Positions 9,470 to 19,821 of a stretch of 64,000 bases of DNA are shown piece after piece. Source of the DNA: Sphingobacterium phlebotomi (GTDB lineage Bacteria > Bacteroidota > Bacteroidia > Sphingobacteriales > Sphingobacteriaceae); NCBI RefSeq assembly GCF_008180195.1, contig NZ_VTAV01000001.1, forward strand, positions 992,001 to 1,056,000, in the 5' to 3' direction. The translations under genes were made by a program, and so were the position numbers. The notes beneath the pieces were generated by a model that ran no database searches, was not told the origin of the DNA, and saw nothing but the letters and a program-made list of their open reading frames with translations. The first letter of the stretch is position 1, and the number at the start of each line of letters is the position of its first letter.

Positions 9470-11164
9470 ATGTCGATACAATTTGAAATGTTAAAGGAAC
9501 AATCATCAATAATCAAAGTTATTGGTGTTGGTGGTGGCGGTGGCAATGCCGTAAACCACATGTACAAGCAAGGGATTAGTGGAGTAGACTTTATCGTTTG
9601 CAATACGGACGCGCAGGCGTTGGAGTTAAGTCCTATCCCGAACAAGGTACAATTGGGAGCGAGTTTAACAGAGGGAATGGGTGCAGGTGCAGACCCTGAT
9701 GTAGGTGAAAATTCAGCTATTGAAAGTATTGAGGATATCAAACGCATGTTAGGCACCAATACGAAGATGCTTTTTATCACCGCGGGTATGGGTGGCGGTA
9801 CGGGTACCGGGGCAAGTCCGGTATTGGCAAAAGCCGCAAAAGAGCTCGGTATCCTAACGGTAGCTATTGTAACTACTCCTTTTACATTTGAAGGTAAGCG
9901 ACGTCGTGCGCAGGCGGAAGAGGGTATGGGAGAGCTACGTAAATATGTAGACTCTTACTTGGTTATCTCGAATGATCGTTTGCGGGAAATATTTGGTAAC
10001 CTTACCATGCAGGCGGCTTTCGCGAAGGCGGATGATATATTGACGACAGCAGCGAAAGGTATAGCCGAAATTATTACCATCCCGGGCTACGTGAACGTGG
10101 ATTTTAAAGATGTGCGTACCGTTATGAATGATAGTGGTGTTGCCATCATGGGGAATGGAATATCTACCGGCGAAAATCGTGCTATTGAAGCTGTAACAGG
10201 CGCGTTGGCATCGCCGTTATTGAAAGATAACGAAATTGAAGGTGCACGCTATATTCTACTGAATATTACCTCGGGTAAAAATGAAGTGACGATGGATGAA
10301 GTTGCTATTGTTACCGATTATATCCAGGAAAAAGCAGGTTTATCTGCTGATCTTATTTGGGGTAATTGTATCGATGAGAATTTGGACGACGAGTTGTCGG
10401 TAACCATCATTGCGACAGGTTTCCAAACGGCGGAAGAGCGTGTCAAAGAAAAAGAAAAGGAAAAAGTTGCATTACCCTTAACCCCAGAACCCACAACAAA
10501 GCAATTTGTGAGACCAGTGGCTCAAAATCAGTTTGTAAAGAAAGAAGAGCCTGCTGATACACAACAGCCCTACATTAAACCTCCACAAGATACAACGGAG
10601 AAAACGTCCTCTTTGGGAACTCCTGCAACTCCGCAAGGAGATTTGTTTACCTCGCCGAAACCCATTCATGCAGCGGTCGCGAAAAAAGAAGAACCGGAAG
10701 TTATCCGCCATACGTTGAGTTTGGAAGAACCGGAGCAAGAGGAAACCCAGGAAGAATCAGGCTTTGAATTGAAAACCTCACCTTCCGTCTTTGAATTTAA
10801 ATTGCCATCGGTATTTGATACATACAGTAACGAAGTGCAGGGAGTGGAAGAAGTAGAAAATACAGCACAAGACGAACCCGCAGCGCAAGCAGAAATAGCC
10901 CATGAAAAGGAAATAGATTTTGAAGACCAGCTCATGAAAACGAAAGAACGTATATTACGTTTGAAAGAATTGAGTATGAAGCTAAAATCGAGCAACGGTT
11001 TACAAGAGTTGGAAAACGAACCTGCTTATAAACGTAGGCAAAAATCATTGGAAGATGTACCGCATTCGTCGCAATCACAAGTGTCGCGGTTTACCTTGTC
11101 TTTTGACGATGGAGAAACTGAGATTCGGCCGAACAATTCGTTCTTGCACGATAATGTTGATTAA
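9470..11164 (+). CDS. ftsZ: Cell division GTPase FtsZ
   Basis: Tubulin-like GTPase that forms the division ring. The N-terminal globular domain shows GVGGGGGNAVNHM, the NTDAQAL loop, and the tubulin signature GGGTGTG at about 108-114. The C-terminal subdomain ends near residue 325 (TIIATGFQTAEE). Residues about 330-560 are a long, acidic and glutamine/proline-rich linker, which makes the protein 564 residues against about 385 in E. coli; long linkers are common in Bacteroidota. A lysine-rich segment (KTKERILRLKELSMKLK) at about 490-506 may be helical. A terminator follows. Confidence 0.97.
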   Translation: MSIQFEMLKEQSSIIKVIGVGGGGGNAVNHMYKQGISGVDFIVCNTDAQALELSPIPNKVQLGASLTEGMGAGADPDVGENSAIESIEDIKRMLGTNTKMLFITAGMGGGTGTGASPVLAKAAKELGILTVAIVTTPFTFEGKRRRAQAEEGMGELRKYVDSYLVISNDRLREIFGNLTMQAAFAKADDILTTAAKGIAEIITIPGYVNVDFKDVRTVMNDSGVAIMGNGISTGENRAIEAVTGALASPLLKDNEIEGARYILLNITSGKNEVTMDEVAIVTDYIQEKAGLSADLIWGNCIDENLDDELSVTIIATGFQTAEERVKEKEKEKVALPLTPEPTTKQFVRPVAQNQFVKKEEPADTQQPYIKPPQDTTEKTSSLGTPATPQGDLFTSPKPIHAAVAKKEEPEVIRHTLSLEEPEQEETQEESGFELKTSPSVFEFKLPSVFDTYSNEVQGVEEVENTAQDEPAAQAEIAHEKEIDFEDQLMKTKERILRLKELSMKLKSSNGLQELENEPAYKRRQKSLEDVPHSSQSQVSRFTLSFDDGETEIRPNNSFLHDNVD

Positions 11165-11191
11165 TCATCGAGATCAAAATACACTTAAAAG

Positions 11192-11214
11192 GACAGCAGA
11201 AATGCTGTCTTTTT
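11192..11214 (+). terminator. Rho-independent terminator after ftsZ
   Basis: GACAGCA (11192-11198), loop GAAA, TGCTGTC (11203-11209), then a T run. It closes the dcw operon. Confidence 0.85.
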
Positions 11215-11255
11215 TATTTATATTTACCCAAACAAAAATTAAAATCTAGACGTAT

Positions 11256-12398
11256 ATGTTGGCTAAACTAAATAACCCGATATGGGTAATGAGCTCTGCG
11301 TATGATAAATTGTCTTTGGACGAACTGATAGCGACTTCCAAGCAGATAGGAGCGCAGGGAATTGATTTGTGTGTGTTTAGAAAAGACGGTACACGTGAAG
11401 ATCATACTGCTACACATTTGGAATACGAAGGTTTTTCGCCAGAAGACGGGAAGCGCCTTATTGAGAAATTTAATGCAGCGGAATTGAGTTTATCCTTAGG
11501 AGCATTTGAAAACATGATTGGTGGCGATTCCGAACAACGTGTAAAAAATCAAAACCACCTGTTGCGTCTTATTCGAATAGCTCACCTTTTAGGGGGAGAT
11601 AGGAATGATGTGAAAGTAGGAACATTTGTGGGGTACAACCATGACCTCGGAAATGAAATCGACGGGTTTCAGAAGAATTTAGAAGAGTACAAGCGTGTAT
11701 TCGAACCGATTGTAAAATACGCGGAGGATCTCGGTGTGACGATAGTATACGAAAACTGTCCGATGGAGGGTTGGCGTTCCGCTCGTTATACCTCTACTTA
11801 TAATAATTTGCCTGCTGTATTGGCAGCAAGAAAATTGATGTATACGCTAATTCCGAGCAAAGCACATGGAGAAATATATGACCCTTCACATGATATATGG
11901 CAAAATGTAAATCCCGTGGACGTGATAGAACAGATGGATATCGATCGCTTGAAACGTATTCACGTAAAAACTACGCGTAATTTGAAAACAGAAGCACGCG
12001 TAGAGTGGGGAGGAATGTATCCCATGCAGCACGTGGATGCGTCATTGGCGGATCAAGCGGGGGTTACCATTCCGCAGCATGATTGGGATCGCCATCATTA
12101 TGAAGCGATGCTTCCGGGATTTGGTGGAACAGATCACATGGACTGGAATGATTTCGTTTCGGTATTGCACCGCAGAGGCTTTGACGGGCCTTTCGAAATA
12201 GAAAACGAGGCTAAAAATTCGAAAGATACCGGAAATATAGCTGCTACCAATCAAGGATTTGCAAATTGTATTCGTTTCTTATCACCTCTATTGTGGGAGT
12301 TGGATAGTGAAAAAGGATATGCGTTTCAACGTAGAAGCTATCTGGAAGAGCCATCTCTGAAGGATATTCCGGAGGTGACGATAGATGATTTGAGGTAA
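11256..12398 (+). CDS. Sugar phosphate isomerase/epimerase-like TIM barrel protein
   Basis: Member of the xylose isomerase-like / AP endonuclease 2 TIM barrel superfamily, 380 residues. Likely divalent metal ligands are the glutamate in VYENCP, the aspartate and histidine in YDPSHD, the histidine in IHVKTT, and the glutamate in FEIENEA; these lie on successive strands as expected for isomerases and epimerases of this fold. No signal peptide is visible, so it should be cytoplasmic. The substrate cannot be read from the sequence, and this superfamily is widely over-annotated. It is flanked by terminators, so it is probably a single-gene unit. Confidence 0.8.
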   Translation: MLAKLNNPIWVMSSAYDKLSLDELIATSKQIGAQGIDLCVFRKDGTREDHTATHLEYEGFSPEDGKRLIEKFNAAELSLSLGAFENMIGGDSEQRVKNQNHLLRLIRIAHLLGGDRNDVKVGTFVGYNHDLGNEIDGFQKNLEEYKRVFEPIVKYAEDLGVTIVYENCPMEGWRSARYTSTYNNLPAVLAARKLMYTLIPSKAHGEIYDPSHDIWQNVNPVDVIEQMDIDRLKRIHVKTTRNLKTEARVEWGGMYPMQHVDASLADQAGVTIPQHDWDRHHYEAMLPGFGGTDHMDWNDFVSVLHRRGFDGPFEIENEAKNSKDTGNIAATNQGFANCIRFLSPLLWELDSEKGYAFQRRSYLEEPSLKDIPEVTIDDLR

Positions 12399-12439
12399 AA
12401 AAGAAAAGTGGCTATTTTCAATAGCCACTTTTCTTTTTT
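12397..12439. terminator. Bidirectional terminator
   Basis: A perfect 20-bp stem (12397-12416 with 12420-12439, loop TTC) has a GTGGCTATT core flanked by A and T runs on both sides. It serves the + strand isomerase-like gene and the - strand regulator, and overlaps the last bases of both. Confidence 0.9.
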
Positions 12440-13079
12440 AAGCTTCGCTATGCAGTTTGAATAATTCAATGAGTTCGGGGATATTACCCACATTTAATTT
12501 CTCGAAAACGCGACTTTTATAGGTGCTCACGGTGGAGGAACTCAATTCCATTAATTTAGCAACTTCCAAAATACCGAGTCCTTTGGTAAGATGTTTTGCT
12601 ACGTCCATTTCGCGATTGGATAATTTATGCAATGGATTGCTCTTGTCAAAAGAGGACTTACTTGTCGTAAGTTTTTGTATGTAAAGCTCCTTAACCGCAT
12701 CTGACATGTATTTTCCGCGTGTCATGATACTCTCTATAGCATTTTTAAGCTCGGACATAGCGGTTGTCTTGTTAAGATAGCCACAAGCGCCTGCATTGAT
12801 GTAACGCAAAGCATAGATGCTTTCCTCATACGAGGAGAAAACTAGTATTTTAGCTTGGGGTTGAATATCCAACAATTCCTTGATAACTTTAATATTATTG
12901 CCACCAGGCATGTTGATGTCTAACAGGAGTAAGTCGAAAGATTCTCTACGCAATTGGTCGTAGACCTCATCGTATGTCTGTGCCTGTTGAATATGGGCAT
13001 CGGGGATGCACTCTTTAATAATCATGGAAGCCCCTAGCCTCACAATGCTATGGTCGTCCGCTATTAATATTTTCTTCAT
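12438..13079 (-). CDS. NarL/FixJ-family response regulator, orphan
   Basis: Two-component response regulator of 213 residues. The receiver domain has the acidic pair in IADDHS, the phosphoacceptor aspartate in LLLLDINMP, and the conserved lysine in LNKTT. The C-terminal LuxR-type helix-turn-helix reads LSNREMDVAKHLTKGL, with STVSTYKSRVFEKL as the recognition region. No kinase gene is adjacent. The nearest NarL-type system is at 19.2-23.9 kb and has its own regulator. Convergent with the isomerase-like gene. Target genes are unknown. Confidence 0.9.
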   Translation of the reverse strand: MKKILIADDHSIVRLGASMIIKECIPDAHIQQAQTYDEVYDQLRRESFDLLLLDINMPGGNNIKVIKELLDIQPQAKILVFSSYEESIYALRYINAGACGYLNKTTAMSELKNAIESIMTRGKYMSDAVKELYIQKLTTSKSSFDKSNPLHKLSNREMDVAKHLTKGLGILEVAKLMELSSSTVSTYKSRVFEKLNVGNIPELIELFKLHSEA

Positions 13080-13291
13080 TTACGGTTACTTATGCTAGTA
13101 TTTGTAAGTTCAATATGTGATGCAAGTCCTGCTTTTATATGGCAAATATAGAAAAAGTCTATTAAGTAAATGTTATAATACCCATGCAGATGAAGTATAA
13201 TTTTATGTGTGTGTTAAAATATGACGAAATTCTTGAATATTGTAGATTTAATTGTCATTTTTGTTTATTGATTGTTTTTAAATTTAAAATT

Positions 13292-13699
13292 ATGGGATTT
13301 CTAAAAGAATTTAAGGAATTTGCCATGCGCGGAAGCGTCATCGACCTTGCAGTCGGTGTGGTAATTGGAGGCGCCTTTGGTAAGATTGTCACTTCCATGG
13401 TGGATGATATTATCATGCCACCTATCGGCTACATTACCGGCGGGGTTGATTTCAGCAACATGAGGTACGTGATCACGGAAGCAAATGAGGCTGCAGGTAC
13501 TACGGAAGTTGCTATTACCTATGGTAACTTTATTAATGTTATTATTCAATTCCTGATTATCGCGTTTTGTATCTTTTTGGTTATCAAAGGAATTAATTCC
13601 ATGAAACGAAAAGAAGAAATTGCTCCTGAAGCGCCTGCGGCGCCATCGAAAGAAGAAGTGTTGTTGACCGAGATTCGGGATATATTAAGGAGTAAATAG
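13292..13699 (+). CDS. mscL: Large-conductance mechanosensitive channel MscL
   Basis: Inner membrane channel that opens under hypo-osmotic stress. From the ATG at 13292 the product is 135 residues: an amphipathic N-terminal helix ([13 protein letters not shown]), TM1 ([18 protein letters not shown]), a periplasmic loop, TM2 ([21 protein letters not shown]), and a charged C-terminal bundle ending [11 protein letters not shown]. The frame is open upstream to 13184, but that extension has no family counterpart, so I use 13292. Confidence 0.95.
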   Translation: MGFLKEFKEFAMRGSVIDLAVGVVIGGAFGKIVTSMVDDIIMPPIGYITGGVDFSNMRYVITEANEAAGTTEVAITYGNFINVIIQFLIIAFCIFLVIKGINSMKRKEEIAPEAPAAPSKEEVLLTEIRDILRSK

Positions 13700-13710
13700 T
13701 TTTTGTAAAA

Positions 13711-13742
13711 TTTGCTTCTTTTCTAAAATAACAGTACTTTTG
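13711..13742 (+). promoter_or_regulatory. Putative rpmH-rnpA promoter
   Basis: TTTG at 13711-13714 and TACTTTTG at 13735-13742 are 20 bases apart and match the Bacteroidota -33/-7 pattern. Directly downstream, TCCCT-TGCAT-AGGGA forms a small palindrome at about 13746-13760 in the predicted leader. Confidence 0.6.
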
Positions 13743-13799
13743 CATTCCCTTGCATAGGGAGGATTGATTAAGATATAAAAAAACAAGTATAATAGCGTC

Positions 13800-13958
13800 A
13801 TGAAAAGAACATTTCAGCCTTCGTCAAGAAAAAGAAGAAATAAACACGGTTTCCGTGAGCGTATGAGTACAGCTAACGGTAGAAGAGTATTGGCTGCTCG
13901 TAGAGCTAAAGGAAGAAGACGTCTTTCTGTATCAGACGAATACCGTCACAAAGGATAA
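13800..13958 (+). CDS. rpmH: 50S ribosomal protein L34
   Basis: 52-residue, arginine- and lysine-rich product with the L34 signature MKRTFQPS followed by [13 protein letters not shown], then [14 protein letters not shown]. It carries the short C-terminal extension ([13 protein letters not shown]) seen in Bacteroidota L34. rnpA follows after 51 bases, the usual pairing. No dnaA gene is next to it, unlike in many other phyla. Confidence 0.97.
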   Translation: MKRTFQPSSRKRRNKHGFRERMSTANGRRVLAARRAKGRRRLSVSDEYRHKG

Positions 13959-14009
13959 TAATTACGGGCCGGTGACTCCTGCGGGCTTGTGTTTCGGCAA
14001 ATAGTCACA

Positions 14010-14420
14010 ATGAGCTATACATTTACGAAGGAAGAACGATTATGTAGCAAAAGACTTATCGAAAGTCTTTTCCGTAATGGTTCTTCTTTTGTTGTTTACC
14101 CTTATCGGGTCGTGTTTCTGTACACACCGTCGAAACAGCAGGACGTTTTTCCTGTACAATGTATGATTTCCGTCTCTAAACGTCGTTTTCGAAAAGCGGT
14201 AGATCGAAATGCTATCAAGCGTCGCATACGCGAGGCTTATCGCCTGCAAAAATCAGATTTATATAACTTTCTTCAGGAACATTCCCTACATTTGCTCTTA
14301 GCATTCCAATATGTGGGAAAGGAAGAGGAACCCTATACAATGCTCTATCAACGTATGGGAAAGGTATTAACCAAGCTGAAAGATGAGCATACTCAAATTT
14401 TTATGGGAGAAGCTGATTAA
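14010..14420 (+). CDS. rnpA: Ribonuclease P protein component RnpA
   Basis: Protein subunit of RNase P, which assists the catalytic RNA in 5' processing of tRNA precursors. From the ATG at 14010 the product has 136 residues, starting [14 protein letters not shown]. The signature region [26 protein letters not shown] holds the RNA-binding arginine/lysine pattern (RN..KR..RE). An upstream GTG at 13989 would add seven residues and is less likely. The 3' end overlaps yidD by 38 bases. Confidence 0.95.
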   Translation: MSYTFTKEERLCSKRLIESLFRNGSSFVVYPYRVVFLYTPSKQQDVFPVQCMISVSKRRFRKAVDRNAIKRRIREAYRLQKSDLYNFLQEHSLHLLLAFQYVGKEEEPYTMLYQRMGKVLTKLKDEHTQIFMGEAD

Positions 14421-14637
14421 AAAGCCATTACAGTGGTTTTTTGTACTTATCATCCGTTTTTATCAACTTTTCATTTCGCCGTTTCTGGGAGCCAACTGTC
14501 GGTACACGCCCACTTGTTCACAATATGGTAAGGAAGCCATCCTAAAATATGGACCTTTCAAAGGTGGATATCTGGCGATTCGGCGAATTTTGAGATGCCA
14601 TCCTTGGGGAGGGCATGGGCACGACCCTGTTCCATAA
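14383..14637 (+). CDS. yidD: Membrane protein insertion efficiency factor YidD
   Basis: Small membrane-associated protein of 84 residues, thought to help YidC insert membrane proteins. It has an N-terminal amphipathic helix, then the family motif [19 protein letters not shown] with three cysteines counting the later [14 protein letters not shown]. It overlaps rnpA by 38 bases in another frame, as in many genomes, and its stop codon overlaps the tsaB start as TAATG. yidC itself is not in the window. Confidence 0.95.
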   Translation: MSILKFLWEKLIKKPLQWFFVLIIRFYQLFISPFLGANCRYTPTCSQYGKEAILKYGPFKGGYLAIRRILRCHPWGGHGHDPVP

Positions 14638-15344
14638 TGTTTATGATTGAGAATACGTACATCTTACAAATAGAAACAGCGACACCGGTATGTTCGGTTG
14701 CGATCGGTAAAAATGGTGAAACAATTGCTAAAGTAGAAGCTGACGCCGCTAATTTACATGCGAGCCATCTAACGCTGTTTATTGAACAGGCATTGGACAC
14801 CGCGGCTATCGCAAGGAATGATTTGGCTGCTGTTGCCATCAGCATGGGGCCGGGCTCCTACACAGGACTTAGGATCGGCGTTTCTACAGCTAAAGGTTTA
14901 TGCTATGCGCTGGACATTCCATTACTCGCTGTGAATACCTTGGAGGCGATGGTTTACGGATTTGTGTCCCAAAAGGCGGTGGTAAACGAAACGAGCATAT
15001 TCGTGCCGATGATTGATGCGCGTCGGATGGAAGTGTATATGGCTCAATATAATCGGCAAATGCAATGTGTAGCGGAAACAGCAGCCCGTATTATAGATGA
15101 ATATTCTTTTTCTGAGGGTTCCGGAAGTAAGGCCTATGTCCTCTTCGGAAGCGGTGCAGACAAATTTGAAACACTGTTTGATGGCCATGATACCGTGCAG
15201 GTGGAAACTGGATTCCGTAATTCAGCATCGTTTTTTGATAAATTAGCTTTCCAAAAGTTCCAACAGGGTATTTTTGAAGATGTCGTTTATTTTGAACCCT
15301 ACTACTTGAAAGACTTTATTGCTACGACGCCGAAGAAGCGGTGA
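14637..15344 (+). CDS. tsaB: tRNA threonylcarbamoyladenosine biosynthesis protein TsaB
   Basis: Partner of TsaD in making t6A at position 37 of ANN-decoding tRNAs. It has the ASKHA-fold N terminus (ILQIETATPVCSVAIG), LHASHLTLFIEQAL, and the dimer-interface motif SMGPGSYTGLRIGVSTAKGL. About 235 residues. The frame stays open upstream inside yidD, but the ATG at 14637 overlaps the yidD stop (TAATG), which suggests coupled translation; a second ATG lies at 14643. MtaB at 34.9 kb acts later on the same modification. Confidence 0.93.
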   Translation: MFMIENTYILQIETATPVCSVAIGKNGETIAKVEADAANLHASHLTLFIEQALDTAAIARNDLAAVAISMGPGSYTGLRIGVSTAKGLCYALDIPLLAVNTLEAMVYGFVSQKAVVNETSIFVPMIDARRMEVYMAQYNRQMQCVAETAARIIDEYSFSEGSGSKAYVLFGSGADKFETLFDGHDTVQVETGFRNSASFFDKLAFQKFQQGIFEDVVYFEPYYLKDFIATTPKKR

Positions 15345-15364
15345 GCATTATTTTTGTCGCCTAA

Positions 15365-16267
15365 CTATAGCCACCTACGCTTTTTAAACCAGTAATAAAT
15401 AAGTGCGGCAAGAACAGCCATCGCTACCATGATCGCCGGATAACCGTAGTACCATTCCAGCTCGGGCATATTTTTGAAATTCATACCATACACTCCGACA
15501 ATGAACGTAAGCGGCATAAAAAACACCGATATAATGGTTAGTGTACGCATAATATCGTTGGTATGGTTGGATTCTATATTGAAATACACCGAGAGAAGTT
15601 GCGCTGTATTTTCCGATATGTTGCGATATAAAGTTGACGAGCGAGCATAAATATCTTTTAAGTCCTGGGTATAGATGTTCTTAAATGCGGATAGATGGAA
15701 GAAATCCACGATATCCTTGTAAAGTGTCAATATAATGCGGATAAGATCGATTTGGCGTTTAATGTAATAAAGCTGACGTAAGAAGTCCTTTTTCCGTCGG
15801 TTTAAAAACACCATTTCTTCATAGCTGTCCAGTTGGGTATTCAGTTTGTTGATAACCAGGTTTTCAAAGGTTTTTAGTGCTTCAGAGGTCAGGTGATTGA
15901 TAAAAAGTTTGCTGGCGTTAAGTTTATGGAAAGGGAAATTGTCAACGAGCTTTTCCAGATATTCGATATTTCCGCGATGGACGGTAATCACAAACTTATC
16001 ACTAAAAAATACAGATATACGTTCTGTAATCTCGGTTAAGGTATCGGAAAAGTTGTCAAATCGGGAGGGAATGGAACGTATAATGAGGAAATGATAATTT
16101 TCGAACTCTTCTATCTTGGGTAACTGTCCTATCTGTAGGCAATCTTTGATAGAAGCTTCGTGCAGTTGATATTTGGTCTTGAGTGTTGCGAAATCTTCAA
16201 GTGTTGGTTCGGATATATCAATCCAATCAAAGGAGGCGTTGCCGGAATCTAGGATGGTACGGACCAT
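15365..16267 (-). CDS. corA: CorA-family magnesium/cobalt transporter
   Basis: Pentameric divalent cation channel of the CorA family, 300 residues. A large cytoplasmic alpha/beta and helical domain is followed by two C-terminal transmembrane helices. The diagnostic GMN motif is present as VGVYGMNFKNMPE at the end of TM1, with an acidic periplasmic loop after it. The C terminus ends with basic KKRRWL. It is convergent with tsaB. Selectivity among Mg, Co and Ni cannot be told from sequence. Confidence 0.92.
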   Translation of the reverse strand: MVRTILDSGNASFDWIDISEPTLEDFATLKTKYQLHEASIKDCLQIGQLPKIEEFENYHFLIIRSIPSRFDNFSDTLTEITERISVFFSDKFVITVHRGNIEYLEKLVDNFPFHKLNASKLFINHLTSEALKTFENLVINKLNTQLDSYEEMVFLNRRKKDFLRQLYYIKRQIDLIRIILTLYKDIVDFFHLSAFKNIYTQDLKDIYARSSTLYRNISENTAQLLSVYFNIESNHTNDIMRTLTIISVFFMPLTFIVGVYGMNFKNMPELEWYYGYPAIMVAMAVLAALIYYWFKKRRWL

Positions 16268-16297
16268 AGGTGAAATAATATATTCATAAAATTACGA

Positions 16298-16336
16298 AAA
16301 CAAATAAGGCTATTCTCAGAATAGCCTTATTTGTTT
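16298..16336 (-). terminator. Terminator after the OmpH-like gene
   Basis: 19-bp perfect inverted repeat around one central C (16298-16316 with 16318-16336), containing AAGGCTATTCT. It lies between the OmpH-like gene and corA, both on the - strand. A T-rich tract on both strands makes it potentially bidirectional. Confidence 0.85.
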
Positions 16337-16345
16337 GAATTTTTC

Positions 16346-16969
16346 TTATTTCTTTTCTTTCGCTTGCTTATCCTTGTATTCCTTGTTCAGCGCTGCTACT
16401 ACTTCCGCGGTAATATCCATTTTCTTTTCGGCATATAACACGGTAGGATTAGAAACGGAGTACGTCAATACAAGTTCATAACCTTTCTCTTCCGCATGTT
16501 TTTTCAAATACTCGGTGATTGTATTGTATACGTTTGTGAATTCGGTTGATTCATCCTGCGCAATAGATGCGGAGGCGTTTTGGTCTAGGCGGCCAAGCTC
16601 ATCTTGTTTGCGAGCAAGTCTTTCTTCCGTAGCTTGGCGTTCCGAAGCACTCATGGTAGCTGCTTTTTGTTGGTACTCGGCTACTTCACGTTGAAAAGCT
16701 TGTCCTTTGCTTTGTAAATCACCTTGCGCTTTTTTTACCTTTGCTTCTAGTTTCGTTCTAACGTCTTTATAATATTCGTATTTTTCTGATAGGGTATCCG
16801 AGTTTATATAAACGATTTTCTCTCCTTTGTTGGCGTCAGCTACGGATGCAGCCGAATCATTTGTCGTATTGGTAGCGCCTGTGTTTGCGTTTTGGTTACA
16901 GGAGGCAACGGCTAAGATAGCGACTAATCCTAAAGATACGTGCGATACAGTTTTAAATAGTTTATTCAT
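16346..16969 (-). CDS. OmpH/Skp-like periplasmic chaperone, lipoprotein form
   Basis: 207-residue product from the ATG at 16969. A signal peptide ends in a lipobox-like VASC, so it is probably a lipoprotein, unlike soluble Skp. After a Ser/Thr/Asn-rich spacer come the OmpH strand VYINSDTLSEKYEYY and a long charged coiled coil (about residues 60-150, with repeated Lys, Glu and Gln), then YELVLTYSVSNPTVLYA, which matches the C-terminal core of the family. The role is probably holding unfolded outer membrane proteins. Eight more in-frame residues upstream are unlikely to be used. A -7-like TAGGTTTG lies on the - strand at 16998-16991. Confidence 0.85.
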   Translation of the reverse strand: MNKLFKTVSHVSLGLVAILAVASCNQNANTGATNTTNDSAASVADANKGEKIVYINSDTLSEKYEYYKDVRTKLEAKVKKAQGDLQSKGQAFQREVAEYQQKAATMSASERQATEERLARKQDELGRLDQNASASIAQDESTEFTNVYNTITEYLKKHAEEKGYELVLTYSVSNPTVLYAEKKMDITAEVVAALNKEYKDKQAKEKK

Positions 16970-17047
16970 TCTAATATAGTTTTCAGAAAACAAACCTAAG
17001 ATAAAAAATCAAATTTTAGAAGTTCTTTGTTATTTCTTCGAAAAATT

Positions 17048-17101
17048 ATACGATTTAAAACCGCTGATTTTGGAATATTTTAGGATAACATACGATTTAA
17101 A
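17048..17101. repeat. Direct repeat upstream of gyrB
   Basis: ATACGATTTAAA occurs at 17048-17059 and 17090-17101, followed by ACCG in the first copy and CCG in the second. The copies are 42 bases apart, or four helical turns, upstream of the gyrB promoter. Could be a regulator site. Confidence 0.5.
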
Positions 17102-17129
17102 CCGTGGGCTACAACGCGTATATTATCTC

Positions 17130-17160
17130 TTGATTTTTAGGGAAAAAAATCGTATTTTTG
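17130..17160 (+). promoter_or_regulatory. Putative gyrB promoter
   Basis: TTG at 17130-17132 and TATTTTTG at 17153-17160, 20 bases apart, match the Bacteroidota pattern. gyrB starts 33 bases downstream. Confidence 0.65.
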
Positions 17161-17184
17161 AATGTTAAACGATACTCATTTTAA

Positions 17185-19152
<1,968 letters not shown>

Positions 19153-19172
19153 CGTGAATTGATGTGATATAG

Positions 19173-19206
19173 AAAATCCCGACTTTTAACAGGTCGGGAT
19201 TTTTTA
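19173..19206. terminator. Bidirectional terminator after gyrB
   Basis: Stem AAAATCCCGAC (19173-19183) with GTCGGGATTTT (19193-19203), then more T residues. The A run on the left also makes it a terminator for the - strand regulator gene ending at 19204. Confidence 0.85.
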
Positions 19207-19821
19207 TATCAATTTTTGTTCGATAGCCATTTTCACCAGTACGGCTGTATTTTTTGCACCTAATTTCAATAGAAGATTCTTTCTATAGCCCCGGATTGTT
19301 TCGGGGCTCAAAAAAATCTGCTCCGCAATTTCTGTATTCGTCAACCCTTCCGAAATAAGGCGAAGCAACTCTCTTTCACGCGGACTTAGCCAGATGTTTT
19401 TTTCAGATGGACGTTTCATAAGTAGGTCTACTTCGTGGCAGAGGAAAATCTCGCCATATGCAACAGCTTGTATTCCCGCCAGCACTTCGTCCGCCATGGC
19501 ATTCTTAATGAGATATCCGGAAGCGCCGTTGTCCAGCATTTGTCTAACAATAGCATACTCATTATGTGTAGTCAGTGCCAATACCTTGATTTCCGGAAAT
19601 TGTTCTTTTATCTCCTTACAGAAATCTAACCCATTGATATCGGGAAGTCCGACATCTAATAATAAAACATCTGGTTTCCAAAATCCAAGTGATAATCGAC
19701 ACTCCGAAGCGCTATGGGCTACCCCGACGACCTTGGCTATACCGGAATCTTCGAGAAGACTCTGTAACCCTTCCGTTAGAATTTTGTGATCGTCTACAAT
19801 GGCTACGTTAATCATTTTCAT
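19204..19821 (-). CDS. NarL/FixJ-family response regulator, partner of the TPR kinase
   Basis: Response regulator of 205 residues from the ATG at 19821. The receiver domain has VDDHKI, the phosphoacceptor aspartate in VLLLDVGLPD, and lysine in LIKNA. The LuxR-type output domain reads LSPRERELLRLISEGLTNTEIAEQIFLSPETI. The start lies inside the end of the upstream kinase gene (14-base overlap; a second ATG at 19815 would leave 8), so both proteins are made from one message. It is the only regulator beside two nearly identical kinases. The palindromes at 21853 and 23929 are candidate binding sites. Confidence 0.92.
   Translation of the reverse strand: MKMINVAIVDDHKILTEGLQSLLEDSGIAKVVGVAHSASECRLSLGFWKPDVLLLDVGLPDINGLDFCKEIKEQFPEIKVLALTTHNEYAIVRQMLDNGASGYLIKNAMADEVLAGIQAVAYGEIFLCHEVDLLMKRPSEKNIWLSPRERELLRLISEGLTNTEIAEQIFLSPETIRGYRKNLLLKLGAKNTAVLVKMAIEQKLI

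Noticed and set aside
13700..13990. Possible replication origin around rpmH
   Set aside because: rpmH-rnpA often adjoins dnaA and oriC in other phyla, but here there is no dnaA, dnaN or cluster of DnaA boxes.
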